NCBI GenBank assembly: GCA_003136675.1
Contig: PLFE01000071.1
Coordinates: 27,525 to 68,335, forward strand
Source: Bryobacterales bacterium
GTDB taxonomy: Bacteria > Acidobacteriota > Terriglobia > Bryobacterales > Bryobacteraceae
Direction: 5' to 3'
Length of the DNA: 40,811 nt
Translations under genes and position numbers: made by a program
Shown: in pieces, positions 24,050 to 33,828 of the stretch
Position numbering within the stretch: the stretch's first letter is position 1
How the letters are laid out: each line of letters starts with the position of its first letter
The notes under the pieces: model-generated
Database searches by the model: none
Told to the model about the DNA's origin: nothing
What the model saw: the letters and a program-made list of their open reading frames with translations, nothing else

Positions 24050-25384
24050 CTATCGCAGCAGGCCGACCGTATATTGGAGCGCGGCGTTTTGTGTTTGGTA
24101 ATCGTACTTCGCATTGAGGTTCTCGATCTCGGCCTGGGTGAGATTCAACTGCGCCTGCGTCAGTTCGATGATGGAGGACAAGCCGAGATTGTAGCGGCCT
24201 TGCGCCAGATCCAGAGCGAGGGCCGCCTGACGGAGAAGCTGCGCGGTAACATCGATCCGCTGGAACGCATCGTTGGCGCTCGCCCAGGCGACGCGGACAT
24301 CCCGCTCGAGGCCCTGCTGCTCGCCGCGCAGCCGTTGATCCGATTCCTCCGCGCGCTGAACAGCGGCCTCGTGCCGCGCCGAAAACAGGTGTCCGTTGAA
24401 TATCGGGATACTCACGTTGGCCGCGACGCCCTCGTACCCGAGAGGAATCGGAGAACCGGCGGGCGTATTAATAAAGGGAATCAACCCGCCGACGGCGATG
24501 AGGCTCACTGTGGGCCGGGATAGATCTTTCTCCGCGGCCGCGAACTTGTATTCCGCGTCGCGCGAAAAGCGAAGTCCGGCAAGCTCAGGACGGTTGTTCA
24601 GAGCCTGCACGATCAATTGCTCCATCGTTGCCGGCGGCCCGGGCGGAAGTGGTTCATCGGAAAGCCGATAGTTCGCCGGCAGATCTGAGCCCATGGCCCG
24701 GCCCAGTTCGGCAAGTGTTTGCTGCACGGCGTCTTGCGCGCGCACCAGCAGAAGCTTCGCTTCGGACACGTTCACGTCGGCGAAGCTGACATCGAGTTGC
24801 GATTTCAGACTGTTCCTGGCGAGCTCGGTCACTTTGTCGCTCTGAAGCTGGCGCGCGCTGACGGTCTGCTCGGCAACTTTCGCCACAGCCTGGGCGTGCA
24901 GAACGTCAAAGTAAGACCGATTCACCTGGAGTAGCACATCGTAACGGGTCGCTTGAGAGTTCTGCTGCGTGGCCTTCGCCTGCAATCGCGAGCTCTCCAC
25001 CAGGTTGTGTGTGCGGCCGGAGTCGGTGATCAATTGGTTGAGCACCACGCCCTGCCCAAAGCGGGTGAACAGACGCGACGCGGAAAGGTCTCCCGCTCCG
25101 ATCCGCGATAAGTCATTCCCCTGCGAACCGGTGATATCGCCGGTTAAGTCGGGATAGTAGGCGGCGCGCTTCTCGATAATCTGCTGGTTCGCATAGTTCA
25201 CTTCGTTTTGCGCGGCTTTCACCTGCGGATGATTCCGCAGCGCGATTTCTTCGGCCTGCTTCAGCGTCAGGACAGGCGCATTCTGCGGCGGCGACTGCGC
25301 GGCGCAAGGTGGGGTCAGCGTAACAACGAAAGCCGCCCCGAGGAGCGCGCTCTTATACCGGAACTGGAGCATTTTGAGCTTCAT
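24050..25384 (-). CDS. TolC-family outer membrane efflux protein
   Basis: 444 aa from ATG 25384 (alternative ATG at 25402); GGGAG lies about 10 nt upstream. A signal peptide (to CAAQS, about residue 30) is followed by two outer-membrane-efflux-protein repeats with long amphipathic helices: LTLKQAEEIALRNHPQVKAA, RYDVLLQVNRSYFDVLHAQA, then FSRDAEYKFAAAEKDLSRP and LDLAQGRYNLGLSSIIELTQAQ. As a trimer it forms the outer-membrane channel and periplasmic tunnel for the RND pumps. The gene overlaps the end of pump B by about 32 bp, so translation is probably coupled. Confidence 0.92.
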   Translation of the reverse strand: MKLKMLQFRYKSALLGAAFVVTLTPPCAAQSPPQNAPVLTLKQAEEIALRNHPQVKAAQNEVNYANQQIIEKRAAYYPDLTGDITGSQGNDLSRIGAGDLSASRLFTRFGQGVVLNQLITDSGRTHNLVESSRLQAKATQQNSQATRYDVLLQVNRSYFDVLHAQAVAKVAEQTVSARQLQSDKVTELARNSLKSQLDVSFADVNVSEAKLLLVRAQDAVQQTLAELGRAMGSDLPANYRLSDEPLPPGPPATMEQLIVQALNNRPELAGLRFSRDAEYKFAAAEKDLSRPTVSLIAVGGLIPFINTPAGSPIPLGYEGVAANVSIPIFNGHLFSARHEAAVQRAEESDQRLRGEQQGLERDVRVAWASANDAFQRIDVTAQLLRQAALALDLAQGRYNLGLSSIIELTQAQLNLTQAEIENLNAKYDYQTQNAALQYTVGLLR

Positions 25385-28300
25385 TGCGTTTCTTTCTCCC
25401 ATAAACCAAAAGATAGGCTGCGGGCACGATGAATACGGTAAGAAGCACCGACGACGTCAACCCGCCGATGATGGCTCGCGCCATCGGAGTATATTGTTCG
25501 CCCCCCGTTCCCAGTTTCATGGCCATCGGAATCATCCCGATAATCGTCGCGAGCGATGTCATCAGGATAGGCCGAAGCCGTACGCGGCAGGCCGTGATAA
25601 TCGCATCCTCGACTGACAGCCCCTGCCCCTCCAGCTTGTGAGCGAAATCGACGATCAGGATGCTGTTGGAATCGGCGATCCCGATCAACATCAGCACGCC
25701 CATCAGTGACATCACATTGAGGGTGGTATGAGTCAGCGGCAGGATGATCAGAACTCCGACGAACCCCATCGGTATCGCGAGCATGATCAGGAATGGATCG
25801 ATAAAGGAACGAAACTGTGCGATCAGGATGAGAAACAGAAGAATAAAAGAAATACCAAACCCGACCGCGAAGCTCTTAAAGGACGCGTTCATCCCCTCTA
25901 CCATCCCTCGCAGATTCACGCGCACGTTTGCAGGAAGATCTGCGTCCTTGATGGTGCGTTCGATCGCTCCGGTCAGTCTGCCCAGATCTTCCCCCGCCGG
26001 TGTCACGTAGATATCCACCACGCGCTGAATCTGGTAATGATCGATTTCGGTTGGGGATTGGAGGTTCTCCAACTTCACCACTGTGTCGAGCGTGGTCGCT
26101 TCTTTCAGGTTCGGCGCTCGTAATGGAATCTGTTTCATGTCGACCAGGTTATGTATGGCGGCTCTGCCGTGCTCGGCATATTGAACCGTCAGGAAGTAGT
26201 CGTTGCCCGTTCGATAATCCACCCAATAGTTCGGCGCGATCATTGTATTGGAGTTCAGGGCCGTGATTACGTTATCCACAATGTCTTTCTGGGAAAGACC
26301 AAGCTCCGCGGAATGGACGCGATCCACATTCAGCCGGATCGCCGGATAATTCATGTCCTGCGGAATATAGATCTGGCCCACGCCGGAAAGGCGACGGATA
26401 CGTCGCGCCAGTTCCTGAGCGACGTTGTAAGTGGTGTCGAGATCCCTAGTGTTCACCTGAACGTCAATGGGAGCGGGCATGCCGGAATTCAGGATCGCGT
26501 CCACCATGGAGCCGCTCTGAAAGAATGCGCGCACATCCGGCAGCCGGGCCGCCATTTCGTCCTTGACGCGATCCATGTAAACCAGGCTGCTGGTCTGATG
26601 ATCTTCTGTCAGTGCCGCCTGTACTGTCGCGGTATACTCCCCCGCATTTGTGGTGTAGAGCGCGGAAAAGTCGTTCACCACTCCGATATTTGAGACGATC
26701 ATCTTCAGGTCCGTTGCGGGAATCACGTGGCGAATCAAATCTTCGATCCGCGCCACATACCGGTCCGTCAGCTCGATGCGTGTACCTGTGGGGACCTTCA
26801 AATTGATCGTGAATTGTCCGGCATCCGTTTGTGGGAAGAAGGCCCGGCCCAGGAAGGGATAGATGCCGAGGCTCGCCACGAAGATACCCATAAGCGCCAT
26901 CAGTGTCAAAGCAGGACGCTTCAACGAGCGCCTCACCGACCGCTCGTAGAAGTCCAGCAAGGCGTTGAATCGTTTGTTGAACCCCGCGTTGAATCGGCTT
27001 CCTAACGAAGAGCTTCCGGGATCGGCCGCGCCATGCGCGTGATCGAAGCCCTTCAGAAAGCGGGAGCAGAACAGGGGAATCACGGTCATGGCGACCACGA
27101 ATGACGCTAGTAAAGACAGGCAAAACGCCAGCGCCAGTGAAGAGAACAGGAACTTGCTCACGCCAACCAGGAGGGTGACTGGGAAGAAATCGACCACATC
27201 CACTAGCGTCGCGGCGAGCACCGCCAGATTCACCTCCGCGCCGCCTTCTTCCGCCGCGACAGCCGGCGAAGATCCCGTCTCTAAATGACGATAGATGTTT
27301 TCCAGCGAAATCACCGAATTATCGATCACGCGCGAGAAGGCCAGCGCCAGTCCGCCCAGAATCATCGTGTTGATCGTGTTACCCATCATGTAGAGAATCA
27401 CGAAGGTGGCAAGAGCGGAGATTGGGATCGAGAGAAGTACGGCGAAGGTGGCCCGCATGCTGCCGAGGAAGATAAGAATCATCAGGCTGGTCAGCACCAG
27501 CCCGATAACGCCCTCATGCAGAACCGTCGCCAGAGCCTCCTTCACAAAGACGGATTGGTCGAAGACGATACTTGTCTTCAACTGAGCGGGGATATCAAAG
27601 AGATGGCCGATCAGGTTGCGCACGTCATTGACAACCTGAACCGTATTGGTATCGCCCCCTTGCTTCATGATTGGAATGTAGGCGGATTTCTGACCGTCAA
27701 TCCGAACGATGTTGTATTGAAGCTGGCTGGCATCCTTCGCCTCGCCGACATCACCTATCGAAACCGATCTTGTTCCCACCGTCTTGATCGGAACCTTATT
27801 CAGGTCCTCAACACGATTCACCAGGCTATTGGTGTAGACATAGTAGTCGTTCCCACCCACCTTGACATCGCCCGCCGGAAGAATGAGATTGCTGTCGTTG
27901 AGGGCGTCGACAACATCCATCACGCTCAACTCCCGGGAAAAAAGCTTATAGGGATCCACATAGACCATCGCCTGACGATACTTGCCGCCAAACACGCCGG
28001 GAATTTCCGCGCCTTTCACCACCGCAATCTGGTTGCGAATTTGGAACTGCGCGACATCGTGAAGTTGGGTTTCGTTTAGTCCTTCTCCCTTTACGGTCAC
28101 AAGACAAACCGGGAGGCTGGAGGCATCGAATTTCAGCACGACCGGCGGAAGTGTGCCCGGCGGCAGGCGCTTCAGATCCGCAAGCGCCAGATTGGATAGC
28201 TGCGTGACGTCCGCATCGGCGTCCGTGCCAGGCTGGAAGAATACCTTGATCATGCTCACTCCCAGTAGTGAGCGCGACTCCATATGGTTGATCCCCGATG

Positions 28301-28514
28301 CGAGAGTGAAAAACCGCTCCAGCGGGTTCGTGATATCCGTCTCAACATCTTCAGGCGGCATCCCCGAGTAGAATGTGGCCACCACCACTTCCGGCAGATT
28401 GATTGCCGGGAATAAGTCGACCGGCATTCGGGCCACGCTGGTCGCGCCAACCACCAACAGCACCAGGCAGATCACGATGATGAAGTAGGGGTTGCGGATT
28501 GAAAAGCGAGGCAT
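25353..28514 (-). CDS. RND efflux pump subunit B (second of tandem pair)
   Basis: 1053 aa, full RND length with 12 predicted TM segments and two large periplasmic loops. It aligns without gaps to pump A over most of its length. The TM4 motif is SRVIDNSVISLENI, so the AcrB Asp407-Asp408 pair is Asp-Asn here. TM10 reads GIADSNSILIVDFAH, with Ser where AcrB has Lys940. Unlike pump A it has three extra membrane acids: Asp439 and Asp442 in TM5 (TLVDVVDFFP) and Asp before the TM10 Ser (codon 25671-25673). It starts 6 bp after pump A. Substrates unknown; proton coupling may differ from the classical relay. Confidence 0.92.
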   Translation of the reverse strand: MPRFSIRNPYFIIVICLVLLVVGATSVARMPVDLFPAINLPEVVVATFYSGMPPEDVETDITNPLERFFTLASGINHMESRSLLGVSMIKVFFQPGTDADADVTQLSNLALADLKRLPPGTLPPVVLKFDASSLPVCLVTVKGEGLNETQLHDVAQFQIRNQIAVVKGAEIPGVFGGKYRQAMVYVDPYKLFSRELSVMDVVDALNDSNLILPAGDVKVGGNDYYVYTNSLVNRVEDLNKVPIKTVGTRSVSIGDVGEAKDASQLQYNIVRIDGQKSAYIPIMKQGGDTNTVQVVNDVRNLIGHLFDIPAQLKTSIVFDQSVFVKEALATVLHEGVIGLVLTSLMILIFLGSMRATFAVLLSIPISALATFVILYMMGNTINTMILGGLALAFSRVIDNSVISLENIYRHLETGSSPAVAAEEGGAEVNLAVLAATLVDVVDFFPVTLLVGVSKFLFSSLALAFCLSLLASFVVAMTVIPLFCSRFLKGFDHAHGAADPGSSSLGSRFNAGFNKRFNALLDFYERSVRRSLKRPALTLMALMGIFVASLGIYPFLGRAFFPQTDAGQFTINLKVPTGTRIELTDRYVARIEDLIRHVIPATDLKMIVSNIGVVNDFSALYTTNAGEYTATVQAALTEDHQTSSLVYMDRVKDEMAARLPDVRAFFQSGSMVDAILNSGMPAPIDVQVNTRDLDTTYNVAQELARRIRRLSGVGQIYIPQDMNYPAIRLNVDRVHSAELGLSQKDIVDNVITALNSNTMIAPNYWVDYRTGNDYFLTVQYAEHGRAAIHNLVDMKQIPLRAPNLKEATTLDTVVKLENLQSPTEIDHYQIQRVVDIYVTPAGEDLGRLTGAIERTIKDADLPANVRVNLRGMVEGMNASFKSFAVGFGISFILLFLILIAQFRSFIDPFLIMLAIPMGFVGVLIILPLTHTTLNVMSLMGVLMLIGIADSNSILIVDFAHKLEGQGLSVEDAIITACRVRLRPILMTSLATIIGMIPMAMKLGTGGEQYTPMARAIIGGLTSSVLLTVFIVPAAYLLVYGRKKRNEAQNAPVPV

Positions 28515-28520
28515 AAGCAG

Positions 28521-31500
28521 CTACGCGAACGACGGCTGCGGTTTGCGCCCGTAAACCAGCAGAAACGCAGCCGGAACAATAAAGACCGTAAACAGCACGG
28601 AAACCGTCAACCCTCCGATGATGACGCGAGCCAAAGGCGCGTATTGTTCGCTCCCGGTACCTAACTTCAAAGCCATGGGCACCATCCCGATAATGGTGGC
28701 GAGCGATGTCATCAGAATCGGCCTCAGACGGACCCGGCAGGACGTGATGATCGCGTCTTGCACCGACTTGCCTTGTTCTTCCAGACGATGAGCAAATTCC
28801 ACAATCAGGATGCTGTTGGACGCGGAGATTCCCACCAGCATAAGCACCCCCATGAGCGACATCACGTTCAGGGTTGTGTGGGTCAGAGGAAGCACCACCA
28901 TGACGCCGATAAACCCCATCGGAATCGCCAGCATGATAAGGAATGGATCCTTGAATGATCGGAACTGCGCCACGAGAATCAGGAATAAGAGTACAACCGA
29001 CAGCCCCAACCCGATGGCGAAGCTCTTGAACGAATCGTTCATCTGTTCCACCATGCCGCGGAGATTGATTCGTACACTGCCGGGAAACTTCTGTTCTTTC
29101 AGCACGCGCGTGATCTGTGTGGACACCGTACCAAGGTCTTCGCCAAACGGCGTTACATAAACATCCGCGACGCGCTGGATCTGATAATGGTCAATCTCGG
29201 TAGGTGACTGCACAAACTCAAGGCTCGCGACATTCCCTAAAACGGTGACGGGTGTCTTCGACTGCTGGCCGCCCGCCGGAGAGAAAGCCGAAGGCCCCGA
29301 TGGAACGGAACTGCCGCGTAACGGAATCTGGTTCAGGTCGACAAAACTGTGAATGGCGGATTTCCCATGCTCGTAATACTGGACGGTGAGGAAATAGTCG
29401 TTTCCGGTCTTATGGTCAACCCAGTAGTTCGGAGCGATCATGGTATTTGAATTCAGCGCCGTAATGACGTTGTCAACAATCTCTTTTTGGCTCAGACCAA
29501 GCTCCGCGGCGTGCGTGCGATCGATATTCAACCGCACCGCCGGATAATTCATATCCTGCGGAACATAGACTTCGCCGACGCCCGAGAGCTTGCGAATCTT
29601 TGCCGCCAGTTCCTGCGCGACATTGTAAGTCCGATCCAGTTCACGGCTGCTGACTTGAACATCGATAGGCGCAGGCGCACCCATGTTGAGAATTGCGTCC
29701 ACCATCGACCCGCTGGAAAAGAATGTCCGGATATCCGGATACTGGGAAGTGACCGCGCGGCGCACCCGGTCCATATACTCAAAGCTTCCAGTCTTGTGCG
29801 AGTTAGTCAGCTCCACCTGGATCGTCGCCGTGTACGGCCCGGCATTGTTACTGTAGAGCGCCGAGAAGTCTGGAACAATCCCGATGTTGGAAACAATCAT
29901 CTTTAGTTCGGATGGCTTCACGATGCTGCGAATGAGGCTCTCGACCTTGCCCACATACGCCTCGCTGTTCTCAATCCGCTCGCCCGTCGGCACTTTCATG
30001 CTGATCGTAAATTGTCCTGCGTCTGTTCTCGGAAAAAAAGCAACCCCCAGCAGCGGATATAGGGCCAGACTCCCTAGAAACAGGCCCGACAGCGCCAGAA
30101 TCGTGACGATAGGGAACCGCAAGGCGCCCCGCACCGCGTTCTCATAGACATCGAGGAGCTTCTGAAATCCGTTATTGAACCGGGCGTTGAATCCTCCAGT
30201 TTGTCGCTCGCCTTCCAGTTCGCTGTTCACGCGCTTCAGGAACCGCGCGCAGAACAGTGGAATTACCGTCATCGCTACGAAGTAGGATGCGAACAGGGAA
30301 ATCACCACAGACAGAGCCAGAGCCGAAAAGAGAAATTTACTGACGCCATATAGAAATGTGACCGGGAAGAACACCACCACGGTCGTCAGCGTCGCCGCGA
30401 GCACGGCCATGCTCACCTCAGAGCCGCCGCGTTCAGCCGCCGCCTCGGGGGACGATCCCAACTCCAGGTGACGGTAGATATTCTCCAGAGAAATCACAGA
30501 GTTGTCGATCACCCTCGAAAAAGCCAGGGCGAGCCCCCCCAAAATCATCGTGTTGATTGTGCTGCCCATCATGTAGAGAATCACGAAAGTGGCCACGGCG
30601 GAGAGCGGAATCGAAAGAAACACGGCCACTGTGGCGCGTAAACTTCCCAGGAAGACAAGGATCATCAAACTGGTCAGAACCAACCCGATGGAACCTTCAT
30701 CCAGCAGCGTCCCGATAGCCTCCTTAACGAAGGCCGATTGGTCGAATACAACGGTTGCCTGAAGTTGCTTCGGGATATCGAAAAGCTTCGGAATCATGTC
30801 GCGTATCCCGTTCACAACCTGGATGGTATTTGTATCGCCGCCCTGCTTCATAATCGGAAGATACACAGAGCGTTGACCGTCCACGCGAACAATGTTGTAC
30901 TGAATCTGGTGAGAATCCTTGGCCTCGCCGATGTCTCCGATCGTCACCGATCGCTGGTCCACTGTCTTGATCGGAACCAGGTTTAGATCTTCAACTTTCT
31001 TCACCAGGCTGTTTGAATAGACGTAGTAGTCGTAGGGACCGACTTTCACGTCACCCGCGGGCAAGATCAAGTTACTGTCATTGAGCGCATGCACCACATC
31101 CATCGGGCTGAGTTGCCGCGAGAGTAACTTGATTGGATCCACGTACACCATTGCCTGGCGATACTCTCCACCGAAAGGCGGCGGAATTTCAGCACCCTGT
31201 ACCACCGCGATCTGGTTGCGAATCGTGAACTGCCCAATATCGTGCAATTCCGTCTGGGTAAGCCCTTCCCCTTTGAGCGTCACCAGGCAGACCGGCAGAC
31301 TGGAAGCATCGAACTTCAGCACAACCGGGGGCAAGGTCCCAGGGGGAAGACGCTTCAAATCCGCCAGGGCCAGGTTGGATAACTCGGTTACATCGGCGTC
31401 GGCGTTCGACCCCGGCTGAAAGTAGACCTTGATCATACTTACGCCCAGCATCGACCGGGATTCCATATGATTCACGCCCGACGCGAGAGTAAAAAAGCGC

Positions 31501-31697
31501 TCCAGCGGATTCGTAATGTCGGTTTCGATGTCTTCCGGGGGCATTCCTGAATAGAATGTCGCGACCACCACCTCAGGCAGGTTGATTGTGGGGAACAGAT
31601 CCACCGGCATACGCGTGAGGCTGGTCAGTCCGATCACCATGAGCGCCAGGCAGATCACCACGATGAAGTAGGGGTTGCGTATGGAGAAGCGAGCCAC
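28521..31697 (-). CDS. RND efflux pump subunit A (first of tandem pair)
   Basis: 1058 aa, starting at GTG 31697, 22 bp after the adaptor gene. N-terminus MARFSIRNPYFIVVICLALM is TM1 of an RND permease; PVDLFPTINLPEVVV and GMPPEDIETDITNPLE follow as in the AcrB/HAE superfamily. TM4 carries SRVIDNSV (Asp398, Asn399 in place of a second Asp) and TM10 GISASNSILIVEF, with Ser for the usual Lys. A serine/proline-rich insertion (GPSAFSPAGGQQSK) in the second periplasmic loop is absent from pump B. One adaptor serves two pump genes, as in MdtABC, so A and B may form a mixed trimer, though this is inference. Confidence 0.92.
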   Translation of the reverse strand: MARFSIRNPYFIVVICLALMVIGLTSLTRMPVDLFPTINLPEVVVATFYSGMPPEDIETDITNPLERFFTLASGVNHMESRSMLGVSMIKVYFQPGSNADADVTELSNLALADLKRLPPGTLPPVVLKFDASSLPVCLVTLKGEGLTQTELHDIGQFTIRNQIAVVQGAEIPPPFGGEYRQAMVYVDPIKLLSRQLSPMDVVHALNDSNLILPAGDVKVGPYDYYVYSNSLVKKVEDLNLVPIKTVDQRSVTIGDIGEAKDSHQIQYNIVRVDGQRSVYLPIMKQGGDTNTIQVVNGIRDMIPKLFDIPKQLQATVVFDQSAFVKEAIGTLLDEGSIGLVLTSLMILVFLGSLRATVAVFLSIPLSAVATFVILYMMGSTINTMILGGLALAFSRVIDNSVISLENIYRHLELGSSPEAAAERGGSEVSMAVLAATLTTVVVFFPVTFLYGVSKFLFSALALSVVISLFASYFVAMTVIPLFCARFLKRVNSELEGERQTGGFNARFNNGFQKLLDVYENAVRGALRFPIVTILALSGLFLGSLALYPLLGVAFFPRTDAGQFTISMKVPTGERIENSEAYVGKVESLIRSIVKPSELKMIVSNIGIVPDFSALYSNNAGPYTATIQVELTNSHKTGSFEYMDRVRRAVTSQYPDIRTFFSSGSMVDAILNMGAPAPIDVQVSSRELDRTYNVAQELAAKIRKLSGVGEVYVPQDMNYPAVRLNIDRTHAAELGLSQKEIVDNVITALNSNTMIAPNYWVDHKTGNDYFLTVQYYEHGKSAIHSFVDLNQIPLRGSSVPSGPSAFSPAGGQQSKTPVTVLGNVASLEFVQSPTEIDHYQIQRVADVYVTPFGEDLGTVSTQITRVLKEQKFPGSVRINLRGMVEQMNDSFKSFAIGLGLSVVLLFLILVAQFRSFKDPFLIMLAIPMGFIGVMVVLPLTHTTLNVMSLMGVLMLVGISASNSILIVEFAHRLEEQGKSVQDAIITSCRVRLRPILMTSLATIIGMVPMALKLGTGSEQYAPLARVIIGGLTVSVLFTVFIVPAAFLLVYGRKPQPSFA

Positions 31698-31719
31698 GGT
31701 TTAAGGTCTCTGCACGTCG

Positions 31720-32955
31720 CTATTTCGATTCTTCCTGGCCCTTGTAGTCAACCAAAGAGATGTTCTTCGGTTTTACATCCTGACCAGCTTTCAGGCCGCT
31801 CCGGTCGCTCAGTACAATCGATTCGCCTTCACGCAGTCCTGTGAGTACCTCCGCGTAGTCCGCCGTCTGAATACCAAGCGTGACCTGGCGGATCTCGATC
31901 GTGTTTGCCGGCGTAACCACGTATACCGTGTCGTGAGCGCCCTGGTTCACCGCCTGAATGGGAACAGCGAGGGCGTTTTCTTTTTTCTCAAGTGTGATCG
32001 TCGCGTCCGCATACAGGCCCGAAACCAACGCTCGATTGAAATTTGGCACGTCTACTTCGGTATGCATCGTCCGCGTATCTTCCTTCACGTCCACGGAAAA
32101 GCGAGCCACCTTCCCCCAGAACGTCTGATTCAATGAGGAAACCAGTACGCTGACGGGATCTCCTACGTGGATGTAGTGAACGTAGGATTCAGGAACTGGA
32201 ATCACCAGGCGGAATACATCGTCTTCCGAAATGCGGACCAGCGGCATCGCCTGGGTGCTTGAGTTCGTACCGGCTTGCATCAGCGTGCCTTGATTGGCGT
32301 AACGCTGAGTAACTACACCCGTAAAGGGCGCGGTAATTCGAGTGTAGTTATAAAGATCCTGGTCGTGTTCTCTCTTCGCTCGCGCCGCAGCCAGTTCACT
32401 TTGCATCACTTGCAGATTCGACTTAGATGCGTCCACCTGCGCATCGACGTCCAGGTCTTTGCCTTGCGCGTCATCCACTTCCTGCTGAGCCACCAACCCC
32501 GGCCGGGTCTTGGCCACCGTATTCAGGCGCTCAAACTGTAAATGAACAACGGTGTACTGGGCCTGCGAGCGGGACACCTCGTTCTCCGCATGAGTGACCT
32601 GATTTTGCGCAGTCTTGATATTCGCGTCGTCCTGTAGCAATTGCGACTGCAGTTCGGGGATGTCCAGCGTCGCCATCAGTTGTCCGGTTCGCACGCGGCT
32701 CCCATAATCAACCTTCAGGTCTTTGACATAACCCGACTCCTTTGCGTAGACATCCACCTCCTGGAAAGGAACCAGTTCGGAGGAAAGAGAAAGCGTTCGC
32801 TCCAGAGTCTGCCTTCCAGCCTTCGTCACTCCCACTGAGACTTCCGCATCGGGGTTGCTCGCCTCATCCTGCTTTTTCGATCCAGCGCTTCCGCAGGAAC
32901 CGAGGACAAACGCAAGTATCGCGAGGGTGCACGAAACAGCAACGGTCCGGCTCAT
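31720..32955 (-). CDS. RND periplasmic adaptor (HlyD-like lipoprotein)
   Basis: 411 aa from ATG 32955; the frame extends further upstream but would overlap the RraA-like gene and lose the lipoprotein signal (MSRTVAVSCTLAILAFVLGSCGS, lipobox LGSC). Order: lipoyl/barrel-sandwich half (VDVYAKESGYVKDLKVDYGSRV), a long alpha-helical hairpin (about 95-190), second lipoyl half (ITAPFTGVVTQRYANQGTLM), beta-barrel and membrane-proximal domains (ALAVPIQAVNQGAHDTVYVV). It bridges the RND trimer and TolC. It lies 13 bp after the RraA-like gene and 22 bp before pump A. Confidence 0.92.
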   Translation of the reverse strand: MSRTVAVSCTLAILAFVLGSCGSAGSKKQDEASNPDAEVSVGVTKAGRQTLERTLSLSSELVPFQEVDVYAKESGYVKDLKVDYGSRVRTGQLMATLDIPELQSQLLQDDANIKTAQNQVTHAENEVSRSQAQYTVVHLQFERLNTVAKTRPGLVAQQEVDDAQGKDLDVDAQVDASKSNLQVMQSELAAARAKREHDQDLYNYTRITAPFTGVVTQRYANQGTLMQAGTNSSTQAMPLVRISEDDVFRLVIPVPESYVHYIHVGDPVSVLVSSLNQTFWGKVARFSVDVKEDTRTMHTEVDVPNFNRALVSGLYADATITLEKKENALAVPIQAVNQGAHDTVYVVTPANTIEIRQVTLGIQTADYAEVLTGLREGESIVLSDRSGLKAGQDVKPKNISLVDYKGQEESK

Positions 32956-32968
32956 AGTGTCAAGCCGA

Positions 32969-33694
32969 TCACGGTACCCACCTGAGATCGCAATCCGAGC
33001 CCGGGTTCCGTATGTAATCGGACAAACCTTCAAGGGAAAAGTGGCCCGACTGGCAGAAGCGGATGAGAGCTCGTTCTTCGTCAAGAATCCTGGCTGCCTC
33101 CTCCGGGATCTTCGCCGCGATCGATAACGGCACCTCGACAACGCCATGACGATCCGCGTGGAGTAAGTCCCCGGAGGCAATCTGTAGCCCGTCGATTTCA
33201 ACCGGCTCGCCGAACTCGATGATGTGCGCGTATGAATGGGATGGCGAGACGTACGCGGCGAAGAGTTGAAAGCCCATCGCTTCCACGGCAGGCAGGTCGC
33301 GAACCGCCCCGTTCGTCACGCAACCCCGGCATTTCAACGCCAATGCGATGGTGGCGTGGATTTCACCGACAAACGCCCCAACACCCGGCCTGTGGTCCGT
33401 ATCCTGCAATACGATTACGCGCGGCTCGGGAATAGACGCGACGAAATTCCACCAATCCATTCGGTCGTAATAACAACGCTGGGCCATGGGTGCCGACGCC
33501 GTGCGGATCCGCGCGGTTGCCGCGTAACCAACCATCGGCCCGAGATTGGGAAACCGGCACGCCGTCGGGCCGGAAGCAAAGCCCTCGTTTCGCAGCCGCA
33601 CCTTCGATCTCTCGATCGCGTTCGAGACAGTACATGTATCCAGCGCGGAGAGCTTTTCAAAGTCCGCAGCCGGAAGAGCGCTGTATTTACCCAT
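32969..33694 (-). CDS. RraA-like / HMG-aldolase-family protein
   Basis: 241 aa, ATG at 33694. The fold signature of the RraA / 4-hydroxy-4-methyl-2-oxoglutarate aldolase family is present: VGEIHATIA (about 109-117), the metal and substrate motif NGAVRD (128-133), and GDLLHADRHGVVEVP (175-189). The family includes metal-dependent aldolases and decarboxylases and the RNase E inhibitor RraA. NGAVRD with full active-site residues fits an enzyme better than a pure regulator. It is the first gene of the efflux run, 13 bp before the adaptor, an unusual partner for an RND pump; its substrate or product could be exported, but that is a guess. Confidence 0.85.
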   Translation of the reverse strand: MGKYSALPAADFEKLSALDTCTVSNAIERSKVRLRNEGFASGPTACRFPNLGPMVGYAATARIRTASAPMAQRCYYDRMDWWNFVASIPEPRVIVLQDTDHRPGVGAFVGEIHATIALALKCRGCVTNGAVRDLPAVEAMGFQLFAAYVSPSHSYAHIIEFGEPVEIDGLQIASGDLLHADRHGVVEVPLSIAAKIPEEAARILDEERALIRFCQSGHFSLEGLSDYIRNPGSDCDLRWVP

Positions 33695-33764
33695 TGATGT
33701 TCGAGTTTCCTGTCACGAGTCGGCTCCCTAGTTCACACAATACGCTCGAACTGACTCTTGTGAT

Positions 33765-33782
33765 ATACCCTCCGGGCGGTAT
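33765..33782. promoter_or_regulatory. ATACC-N8-GGTAT site 1
   Basis: ATACC (33765-33769) and GGTAT (33778-33782) form an inverted pair with 8 bp between. The same pair and spacing recurs 67 bp away (33832-33849). TACC-N8-GGTA has the overall geometry of a 7-2-7 NarL heptamer pair, and the nearby efflux run encodes a NarL/FixJ response regulator. It lies 70 bp upstream of the RraA-like start on the minus strand. Confidence 0.55.
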
Positions 33783-33828
33783 TTTCCGGGACCGCAGCAC
33801 CCGGCGTATGGATGGCCACAATTTCTTC

